From Haliclystus octoradiatus (lineage: Eukaryota > Cnidaria > Staurozoa > Stauromedusae > Haliclystidae): a stretch of 64,000 nucleotides of DNA. A program made the position numbers and the translations under genes. Location: NCBI GenBank assembly GCA_916610825.1, contig OU744447.1, forward strand, positions 29,834,561 through 29,898,560, in the 5' to 3' direction. Under the pieces are notes generated by a model. That model was not told the DNA's origin. It saw only the letters and a program-made list of their open reading frames with translations, and searched no databases. Below are positions 12,701 to 24,700 of the stretch, one piece after another. Numbering within the stretch: the first letter of the stretch is position 1; the number at the start of each line of letters is the position of its first letter.

Positions 12701-15700
12701 ATCAATGGCCAAGCACATGCTTGATGTCTGTTGCACAGGGGGCACAACTGTTACTGTACAAGATACACAGGGTTTAACATAACCAACATTTATAACATAA
12801 GATAATATAACACTGTACTCTATATCGTCCCTTTGGCTATCATAAATTATTATAATTCATCCGGTGTACTATCCATTGTTCACTTTCTGATTGGTTTATT
12901 TGTTTCTCATTGATATGACATGCCTTATTTCATGAAAGTTCCACATTTTATTCTCATAAACATGCATCAATTGCATTTGATTTATTGATTTCGTCTATCA
13001 AAAAGTTAAATACATTTTGCTTCATAGCTTCTAAATTAATTGTTAGGCCTTCTTATGTGTGACCAGCATGGTTTTTGATTTAAATCTTTATCAGTTCAAA
13101 AAATTCCTATTTCATAGGAAGTGGCGGTATACATGATTCTGTTTGCATTAATGATGATTATACCAACTATACTGTGTCACAAGGTAAATTAATTAATTGA
13201 CTTTGTTAATCTACTTGACTACAGTGTCCATAGAGGAATACAATTTTGTTTGCATTCAAATTATGTTGCAGGCAACACTTCAGCCCCATCAAATCAGGTG
13301 GAAGTTCTTGATGAAGAACTGAGTAAGTCGTGATCATTGTGTGTTGAGCTGACCAAGGCTATTCTTCGTCACTAGAATTTACCGAAAAATACTGTATTTA
13401 TCTAGTACATTGATCAACTGATACTGATAACTCTGAAAACAATAAAAATAGAAAAGCTCTCATAACTGATTTACAAGACTTGTACTACTTCTAGAATGAT
13501 TTCTCTTCAATTAAATTTTGATCAGATATTTCATAAGAATCTATAAACCTTGAAACTTGATAGGCCTACTTGCTATAATTAGACATGTCAGAATCCAAAT
13601 TTGTCAAAGAGAGCAAAATTTGAAATCGCAGTAAATATGCTTTGATATTTTTTCAACATTTGTGAAGGTATCGATCTGAGCAGATCTACAGCAGCATTCA
13701 AAAGTCCATTAAGTGATTATGTTGAGGAATTGTGCTTGAAAGTGATACGTTTGAGCATATGGATTTTTAGTTTTTATATTTCCCTTCAAAAATTTACACT
13801 AAACCAGTTCATATTAGCTGTTTATTTCAAATAGTTTCCAATAATTCTTTGTTCAATCATGTTCTTAGAAACCATGTTCAATTTCTAAATCTTAATAATA
13901 ATATAAATAAATCTCATTATAATATTTAGGTTTGCCTGGGTTTGAAGCATCTGGTTTGAGTCCATATCTTAGAGGAAGCTGGGAAAATGCTAGGCAACTT
14001 TTGAAGAAAAATGGAGTCATGCCCTCTCCCTTCTTTAAAACTCATAGAGTCGTACTTTCACTTTCAAGCAAAACTGTTATTCACAATGTTATTCTCCAAA
14101 TGGTTGGAGCAAGGTAAATTGTCTATTTTAAAAATTTCAGCTACAATTACGAAAAAAAAAATGACTAGTTACGTCATAACAGTGACAGCTTTGTGATGAT
14201 TATTAGTTGCAATTCTAAATATATAAACATCCTACATTAATTACTTAATGTGCGTCATTCATGCATAAGGTGATGAAAATTCAGCACATAAGCAGCATGT
14301 CTACGGACTAGAGGTCTGTAACGGTTCGATTCCATCAAAACACCACTGCATATTATTAGATCAATGTTAAATTGTTAATAGATCTAATAGCAAATAATAC
14401 AATGAACGTTAAATGGCTCCAATTTTCCTGAACTGTTCATGAACTGTTCATGAGCCCTCACAGATAGTTCATGAACAGTTCATGAACAGTTCAGTTCATG
14501 AACAGTTCATGAAAATTTGGGGCCATTTAATGTTCATGAACTGTGGTTGTTGTGCTCAGTGAGTCTCAAAATGCTTCGAAAAGTGCACCTGAGATGTCAT
14601 AACATTGAACACTTTCCCAGGTATGCGTGCCCTAAGCCCCCTAAACTCAAGGCCAATTGAAAAATGACACTTTAGCTGCTGCTCCCCCACTACATAGACT
14701 TCTACAAACAGGTAACCACTGAGGTGACCGCTATAACAGGTTTCAGTGAATGAATTTGACTGAAAACATCACTGATAAGTAACAATATATGTGTAATGTA
14801 TGTGTGAAGTATATCGAGGTATATCAATGTTGTGATTGTAGATCGTATGAAATTTATAACATATGCGCCCATGTTATAGCTGTTCTACATAAAGAGTCAG
14901 CATTAAAATTGTAATGATATGTAACACCTAGGCTTAGCACAGCATGATATGTAATGTTTGAATACGAATAAATCAGTCTTGAGTTGAACTTCTCACATGG
15001 CGCAGTGGATTTTATACGAACCGAATTTTATGTTAAAGTAACTGACTATTACTCTTATCTAACTGCTTAGCAGTCTATTATACAAACAGTATGCCACTAC
15101 CAACAAAGGCGGACTTGGAGCTCGAGAACGCCGAGTTGCGTAGACAGCTTGAAGAGAGCTTTCATGGCAACGACACGGACTCAAACGTTTCTAGTACAGG
15201 TGCAAGTAGTGCTCCAATTCAAGTCGACCCCATGGTAAACTTAATGCAAATAATGATGGAACAGCAACAGCAGCAGCAAACGCAATTTGCTGCACTAATG
15301 GAAAAGATTATTACGCCGCAAGAGTCTCCTCTATCCAATCTCGGTAGAAGCACGATCGAACGCCATGTCTCGTCTGTAGCGCCGAAAATCACAGCAAAAC
15401 CACCACCGATGTTGGAAAGCGATACGACCTATCATCAATTCAAACAGTGGCTGAAAAGTTGGGATAACTACTATCAATTGGTTAACTTGAAAGAGCAAGG
15501 CTACACACAACAAGTCGCCGTATTTCGAAGTTTCTGCACACCGGCGATGCTTGACAAAATGACCTTCTCTATGGCCATTCCCGAAGACAACACGAGCACC
15601 CTCGCAGCCATAATAATAGACAAGAGAACCGAGTGCATGGCAGAAATACAAGCATTCCTTACGTTGAAAGATCATAAAGCCAATTTTGAAAATAACCCGA

Positions 15701-18700
15701 CTTGCAGATGAATTAATCCAGCAAAGAGTGAATTGGGCGTGGTGAGTAAACATATTCTGGATAAAATCACCAAGAATATAAAAAACACAACTGGATTTAA
15801 CCAATGGAAAACACAAGCGCTGTTATCAATTGGTTTTCCTCTATTGAAAATAAAAGAAAACACTCATTTGCCACTTTTGACATAGAAAACTATGACCCAT
15901 CAATTACGGAAAAACTCTTACTGGACGCAATAAATTACGCGCAAAAGTTCACAAATATATCTCAAAATGAAATAAAAATAATCTTGCATGCTAGGAAATC
16001 ATTATTATTTGATAACAATACACCGTGGATGAAAAAGAACAAAGGCCAATTATTTGACGTCACCATGGGCAGCTATGACGGTGCTGAAATTTGCGAGCTT
16101 GTTGGACTTTTCATCTTAGACAAGATTACAAAAAAGCATGGAATAGGCAACATTGGCCTCTACCGAGATGATAGTATTGCTTTATTAAAAAATACATCAG
16201 GACCAAAAGCAGAAAGGGTGAGAAAAGACTTGATTAAAATCTTTAAAAGTTTTGACCTAAAAATCACAATTCAAACTAATTTAAGGACACAGGTATCTTC
16301 ATAAGTGAAGATTTACCGAAGCACACCAGTTCAACTTTCTACCATTCTCGGCAATTGGTTAAGAAGAAGCTTATCTTAGCAACCTGGACTAATGAACTAA
16401 ATATCTATGTGAAAAAATTAGATGGAGACATCGTTGAAATCGAAGATGACAATGAACTAAACCAACTGCTTGATAGTGATGAGTGATATTCATTTCTACT
16501 ATTCCCATGCATTCTTTGTATACTTCTTTCTATGTATCCACTTGCACATGTACATAACTTTTTCACATCATTTCAATATTTATTTTATTAACCTTTCTAA
16601 TTTACTTCTTGATTAGGTCCATTATCTACCCAAAATTTGCTGTAAAATGATTGATATTTTTGATCTTCCTGAAATTGAGCAACCAATCCAGAGAGTAGGA
16701 TATTTATGTCCTTCTGATGTACCCTCGCGTGACTTCACCATAGCATCTCTAAACATACGCAGCTTACTCAAACACAGTGATTCATTAACTGTATTTTCAA
16801 GACTAAATAATATTGACTGTTTAGCACTGCAGGAGATTTGGCAAAATGGCACTATATCTCTTCCAAATTATAATGTCATACTAAAAGAAAGACCGGACCG
16901 CCGAGGTGGCGGTGTTGGTTTTATACTCAAGAATACAATAGATTACATTTTTTGCACTGAGTTATTTCACATGGAAAGCAACCTAGAATGTGCTGTCATA
17001 GAGACAAACAATTTTTACCTTGCCTCTGTATATATTCCTCCAAAATCAATTTTACAAACCTCACTTCATTTGCTCACCAAGATCCTGTCACAACTGAAAA
17101 CTACTAAACCACTATTTTTAGCTGGAGACTTCAATGTCAATATGTTGATTGATACACAAAAATCCCATGAACTGCTTAATTTGTTTCTGCACTTTCATCT
17201 TTTTCCGACTACTGTCAATGCAACAAGAATCAGTCAAAAGTCATGCACCTTACTTGATAACATATTCACCAATTTCAGACATCCATTAAAATGTGGTGTT
17301 ATCACATCAGACATATCTGATCATCTTTCACCTTTTGTTAGCATTGATAATATGTCGGTTCGTAAAACCAAAAAACAAACAATGACTTACAGGGTCATGT
17401 CACCTAGAAATATTATACATTTTAAAGACCTTCTCCTTTGCTGTGATTGGTATCTTCCACCTGAGCCAAGAGAAGCATTTGAGAAATTTGAAAACCATGT
17501 CAATAACTGCCTTGACATCTCATGTCCACTCATAACAAAAATACTGAATAAGAACAACCACAAAATAAACCCATGGAAGTCCCAAGGATTAATCATATCA
17601 AGAAAAAGAAAAGATAAACTGCATCAAAAATGGATCCTGTCTCAAAATCAAGAACAAAAACTCAAGTATGATGTTTATGCAAAAATGTATTACAAGCTTA
17701 TCAGAAAATGCAAAACAATCTACTGGAATTATTTTTATCAAAATTGTACACATGATGTTAAACTACTCTGGCGTGCAACTAATGTATTACTAGGACGGAA
17801 CAAAAAGCAGAATCGTTATCCAAGTTTTTTTAACATTAATGGAAAACAAGTACGAAGCAAACAAAAAATTGCTGAAGAATTCAACTTGTTTTTCTCCAAT
17901 GTCGGACCCAAACTAGCTGAGCAATTTACGTTCTCTGATAATTTCTCAAAATATCTTCCACCTAATAAATCCCATAGTTTTAAATTCAAACATGTTTCCC
18001 ATGCATCTGTGTCAAAAATAATACACCGTCTAAAACCGAAATCTAGTCATGGTCTAGATGGCATATCACATATTTGTTTAAAATCAATACAAGATGAATT
18101 ACTCGGACCTTTAACATATCTAATCAATGTTTCATTACAAACTGGTTTCATACCAGATTCTTTTAAATGTGCAAAAATTATACCACTCTTCAAAGCAGGA
18201 AATATCCACGAGTTTACAAACTATCGACCAATATCTTTGCTTAATTCATTCTTCAAGATTTTAGAACGAGCTGCTTATAACCAGATGTATACATATTTTG
18301 AAACATTCTTTTTTACTCCTTTCCAGTTTGGCTTTCGCTCATGTTACGAAACTGTTCATTGCATTACAAATTTCCTCAATAACAAATTCAAACAGTCTCA
18401 TAACAAATACCATATCGCTATAATTCTAGATTTGAAAAAAGCCTTTGACACAGTTTCACACAAAATACTTTTGGAAAAATTATCCCATTATGGCTTTCAA
18501 CAAAAAGAGTTTGATTGGATATCTAATTATTTAACTATGAGAAAACAATTTGTGTCATTTGATGGTGTCACATTTGCTCCAACATTTTTGTCTTGTGGTG
18601 TACCTCAAGGCAGCATCTTAGGGCCTTTACTGTTTTTGATTTTTATTAATTATTTCCCCTCTTCCACAAAGTTTTCCACTAATTTATTTGCAGATGACAC

Positions 18701-21700
18701 AACTTTACAATGGTCAACCAACAATTCTGACACTCTTGAACAAGAGGTAAATGACGAGCTAAAATATGTGTCCACGTGGTTTTTTGATAACCAATTGACT
18801 CTTCATCCAGATAAGAGCAAATTTATTATATTTGATCATTCACAAACAGTAACTAAATCAATACAAATCAAAACTGAGTACTCAAAGGAGTACTCAACTG
18901 AGGGAATGACCCAAGACATGACATGATGATATCGGACGCAAGTTATTTCTAACAAAAATTTTATTTTATTTTTTTGTATATTTTCATATGTTATTAGTAA
19001 ATTATTAATAATTCTAAATGTCTTTAGTCAATTGCTCATTCATGTCAAACTCTACTGGAGATTTATCTGGTTTACAGTCATCTAGCATCGAGATTATTGA
19101 GGATTCTTCTTCTGAAAATATCAATGACTCTGAAGATTTCATAGATGTTCATGTTACAAATGGCAAATTTATCAAGATTTTAGAGAGCGAATGTAACACA
19201 GATATTAAAATAGCACAGTTAATGAAAAATGCGAAGAAGGTGGGTTTGGCTGATCTGTGTATTTATTTTCATGGTAAATTTCGTAAATTAGAACTGCAAA
19301 AGTTGGAAAATAATGAAAGTCATATTCAAAAAGCGGTGTCTATTACTAATCCCGCCACAAATTCAAATAACAGGAAATTAAGCGTTAGCAAAATACCAAT
19401 GGAATGTTTACATTCTGCAGCAGAAGATGGCGCCGGTATATCTACATCACATATTCAATCTCAAACGCACTTAAATGTTGATTCAACAGACACCTATGAT
19501 AACATTGAAGACGAAAGAATTATTAGCCCAAACACCATTTGCAATGACTTATTAAATGGGATTTGCAAATTTGGTCTGTCTGGACGGTCAGGTGGTAATT
19601 GCTCAAATTTCCATCCGAAAATTTACTACAGGCATTTAAAACATGGGAATTATATTGGTGGATGCCCTCATTCAAAAGAGAACTGTAGTAAATTACATCT
19701 ATTTATTTGTCCATCGTCCTTCAAACAAAAACAATGTTTTAATCTCCAATGTCATCTCCCTCATCTGAAGGGAACCACAAGGGTACAAAATAGAGAGACC
19801 ACACCCTTCACACGAATAAACACAACTGTGGCCCGACCAGATCGATTAAATATTGGATATCAAGCTCCTATTCCACCATTAAACAATTTTGAGCATTTTC
19901 CAAAACTCCAATCTGTCCCACACCAGTTGCCCAGCAACGCATACCAAGTGCAAAGATCTTATGAAAAACAATTCTCTGATCCATCAAAAATTCCAACAAA
20001 TGCTGAGCCTACAACAGAAAAACTCCAATCTTTTTTAGATCAGGGGCCGGTGATGGCCCATATCAACAAAGCGATCAACACGTCGATACAATCACTACTT
20101 CCAATGATTCACCAATCAATAAATCAAAATCTACATTTAATGCAAATGAAACAACGCGGATTCAACCCGGCATTCAACTATCAAATGAATCCGAACTATT
20201 CCTTATCAATACCAATGCAACATCAGCATCAACCATCACTTTATCATCAAAGACCAGTTCAATACCAATATCAACCAACGGTAATGTAAATGCGTGCAGT
20301 TTTCTCAATTGTATTTATTTCAACGCTAGATCAATACTGAACAAGTTAACTCAGTTAGAGCACACTCGAGACTCCTTGGAATATGATATTATTGCTATTT
20401 CAGAAACTTGGCTAAATTCAAATGTTACCGCCTCTTTATTGACTTCTCCAGATTACCAAATAATTCGAAATGATCGCTGTTCATCTCAAAAAGGAGGAGG
20501 GGTAGCAATCCTTATTAAAAGCAAATATAACTACACAGTTGTGGACAAACCAGAACGCTTCAAAGAAATAGAGGCAGTTATAATTGATGTTAAAAACAAA
20601 TCGACACAATATCGTCTGATTTGCATTTACAATTCACCTGCTTGCTCCAAAAGCCTATTAAAAACTAAAGAACTTTGCAATTTTATCGATTTCTGTACAT
20701 CACTATGCAAATATCCATGTATCATCGTTGGTGATTTCAATTACCCGAACATAAATTGGTCAATACCTATGAGCTATAGGCTCATTGCACATCTTTTTCG
20801 AGGCTGCTTCAAAGCGAGGTAGTGAATGTAGTTGACAAAACTTTGTGATTTGTAATCATGGCGCACTGTTCTGTTCCATGTTGTTCAAATAACTGGCGTA
20901 AAAATAGAGATGAAATAGAACCGTTGGCGAAAATGTTATCTTTTCATAGATTCCCAAAGAATAGAGTGTTGAGGAAAGATTGGGCGTTCGCTATTAGACG
21001 AGAGGAAGGCTGCCAAGAAATCAATGTCCATGGCAAACTATATGTACAATAACAAACTGCCATTGATTGATCAATTATTTATGTTCCTTCATAAAATAAG
21101 ACTTGGCAGTCTTAACCAGGAATTAGCTGACAAGTTTAATATCCACTCATCTACTGTGAGCAGAACACTACAACATGGGCTAACTTTTTATATTGCATCC
21201 TGGGTTCCCAACCACTTTGGCCAACAAGAAGCCAAGTAAATAATAACCTCCCAGAATCTTTCAAAAACATGGCACCTAATGTTAGAGTGATTCTAGACTG
21301 TACTGAGCTGAAGACGCAATCTCCGTCAAGTCTAATACTCAACTCCGAATTCTTCAGTCATTAGAAAGGAACGACTACATTGAAGGGATTGGTTGGTATT
21401 TCTCCATCTGGCCTTGTTACATTTGTGAGCACGCTGTATACAGGAAGTATCTCAGATATTGCGATTACCTCTGCATCTGGTATTTTGGATCTGTTAGAGC
21501 CTGGTGACAGTGTAATGGTCGACAAAGGGTTCAAAATTGATTCCCTTCTAGCTCCACTTGGTTGCACTGTCGATATCCCTACCTTTCTTGAAAAAAAAAC
21601 CCGATTTAGCAGAGAGGAACAACTGCATAATGAGAAAATTGCCAACCTCAGAGTTCATGTTGAGCGAGCCATTCGACGATTCAAGGAATATCATATGTTT

Positions 21701-24700
21701 GACAGCCCTTTATCATTAAGTTTGGCAGATACTATTCAGCAATTATGGTCAGTATGCTGTTTATTTACTAACTTTCAAGGCCCACTTATTAAAGAGTTAT
21801 CAGATGAAGACCAAATGTCTACTGATGAAGATTCTCATGAATCACACGAATTACAAGCCTGAAGAAGAGCCTTTGTATACAATGAATGCTGAATGAAGCC
21901 TAGTATACTGTGAAACCTGTATATAACGTCCAGCCGTGAACTTGGAGAATGTTGACCACTATAGAGAGGCGACCTTTCTATGGAGGTTAAATTCAATAGA
22001 AATCAACATTTGTAACATAATAAAATGGCTATTATAGACAGGTGGCTGCTCTATTGAGTACTTTTGCATACTGGTGTGTGTACAGTTTACACTCAATATG
22101 ATTAATGTATTATGATGAACAGTAATTTTTCATAAAAGGTGATGTTTAAAACAGTTACTACAGTGATCTGTTATTATGCAAAGAAAGAAACACATGCATA
22201 CATACATGCGTAGAGTGACTTTTATACACAGTTTTACCCTACAGAAAATATAGAAACAAATTATTAGTATTTGTCATATGCTATAATTATTGTTTAGAAA
22301 GTAATGGTAAATAGTAAGTAAAGTAGAAATAATCTAACGTTTCTTTGATCTTGTTAAAGTCACTGATCTTGAAGTAAATCCGCTCACAATGATAGTCATT
22401 GGCACAAAACACAAACAAGTCACATCACTTGTTTCCAGTCAGACCAAGCTGTCCCTGAATTTGGTAGTAGTACTCATGATTGGTCTTTAATTTTAAGGTC
22501 ATATCTGACTGCAGCTTCAGATAAGCACAGTTGGAAACAGATGACGAACTATAGGGGCACTTTATTTCTAGGAGGCCGAAGGGACTGTTCTCCTCTTTAG
22601 GGTCATAAACACGCCTATCAGGAGAATCACTCAGGTAGGGGGCTGAAGGATTAATTACAAGTCCTGACTTATAAACATTTCTGAAAAATAGAGTGGAATA
22701 ATTTTCAGCTGCTTTAGGTTCAGTTTCAATGCCATGAGTCATTGCCTTGGTTTTAATTTTCTTGCTGTTGATCAAATCATTAGCTAATTTTTCAAAGTTT
22801 GCACGTCGGGAGCAAATTCTCTTAAACTTTGAAGAAGTCAGCCCATGTTTCCTAAGTGCATGCCATCTTGAGCTATCACCTTGATCGCGGGTGTCAAACT
22901 CGTACTCTCTGGATTGGTCTTCAGTGCATTTTATTGACGCATACAGACATGCACACTTATATGTCAATGGGCATTCTATCAATCTAGTTAAAGAAGGTAA
23001 TTCAAAAGGAGTTGGCAATGGTATCTCCTTGACAGGAGATATGTCCAGAAGGTTAGTTGATGGCTTAGGTATCTGGTAGGATAGTAGGCTGCCTTTTGGC
23101 ACCATTCCAAATATTGTTTCGACAGATTGGATGGGGTAATCTTTTTCCCATACCTGAGAAAATTGGGGCCTTGGAGTCATTTCTTCAAGCTCGTACCTCA
23201 TGGATTCTGCAATATCTATATTTTGAAGAGGCTGTCTAACAGCATTATAGATATTGCTTCGTATTCCGGACACTCTGTGGCCTTCTTTTTGTTTGCTGCA
23301 CCTCTTGGGCTTTTGTACCACAACGTTATGTAGTGGTTGAGGCGAAATTCCTGCCCTACGTGATGGAATATGCCACACCTGTGGCAATGAAGTCTTGCTC
23401 TGTACAGGTGGTACAGCAATTAACTTCAATTTTTGGTAATGAGCCAATTGGTATAATGACGCCACAGTATGATGACATACATTACTGCCAGCAGCGCAGG
23501 AGCAAGATGATTGTCTAATTTCTTGCCCAAAAAATTCCACTTGAACAACATGCGGAGGTTCGTTCTTTTTCTGGGAACGATTACATTTGCAGCGAAGTCC
23601 CCAGTACTCCCCTTCGGTCTCGTGCACTAGAATGGAAATTGGGATAATCATTTTAGAAAACACACAAGTTGAATCAGTTTAGTGTATCCTATTCAAAGTA
23701 GGATTGAACAGATTAATCTAAGTAGCAAAATGCATATTAAAAATAAATCATTGTAAATAAAAATGCCAGTTAAATAATTGTAAAACAAATTGAAGATTAT
23801 TGTAAGTATATAAGCACAGTGAAACCTGATTTCAATCTGTAATGAACGCTATTGACATGTGTTATTATGATAATGTGTGATAAAGCGACCTTTCAACGCA
23901 GAAGTGAAGTAATCAATAAATATATTTAATTGATAAGCTGTGTTCTAAATAATAATTACAATAATATATGCAGCTTAGAGATCTATATGATTCAACATTT
24001 CAAATGTCTGATTGGGTTGGATGCACTGCACAGGTCCTTGTTGTTATTCCATGTTTATTGCTGTCACAATTCGAGGGATAACCTGTCTGTTAGCATGCCA
24101 TTTTGTTTTACATCTTGATAATATAGGTTACAGATCCACGGAATAGCATTTATTCGACACTCATTGGGGCCTTAATGATGAAGAATATATGCCAAATGTC
24201 TTGACGTAGGCTATTGGCAGCTACATACCAAAGTTTTGTTACACATCATCAGTTTATCACTCTCATTTCTCTCTCAACACAGTGACGTGTAACTAACCTT
24301 TAAGTTCGTGAATGTACTTTTCTAGATAAAATTTATAGGTTCGATGACAGAGTCTTTTATTATTGGTAGACGCTCCAAACATTCATGATAAATTACATTA
24401 TCTTTGGAAACACTTTCTTGCTGTCCACCTTCAGCCATGGTTATCGACAAAACGACAACTACATTCACTACCTCGCTTTGATGCAGCCTCGAAAAAGATG
24501 TGCAATGAGCCTATGGTGACAAATGTCACGACGATTTTTTATTTCATGTCAATTTTAATAACTTTTCTCAACTCGTAATGGAAGCTACTAGAGGACCAAA
24601 TACATTAGACCTATTACTCCGTAGTGATCCTCTAAAAATATTAGATATCAACATTGTTAATCCATTGGCATCTACATGTGATCACGATGCAATCGAATTT

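Larger units (their letters stand above)
20778..24512. mobile_element. ISL2EU (PHIS superfamily) DNA transposon, 3735 bp
   Basis: Terminal inverted repeats of about 60 bp: left 20778-20836 starts AGGCTCATTGCACATC, and the right end at 24512 is its inverse with one mismatch in the first 50. The flanking dinucleotide AT at 20776-20777 and 24513-24514 is the target duplication, as in ISL2EU elements. It carries a THAP/DDE transposase on the plus strand and a SWIM-YqaJ nuclease on the minus strand, the two-gene arrangement described for ISL2EU. Both genes converge. Removing the element and one AT restores the LINE B reading frame exactly. Confidence 0.9.

Noticed and set aside
14281-14345. tRNA gene suggested by GGTTCGATTCC at 14323-14333
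   Set aside because: The flanking sequence does not form acceptor, D and anticodon stems, and no A box is at the right distance. At best a SINE or tRNA relic.
15331-15816. 161-codon minus-strand frame opposite the gypsy Gag
   Set aside because: It is the antisense shadow of the Gag-like frame, which has recognisable features on the plus strand.
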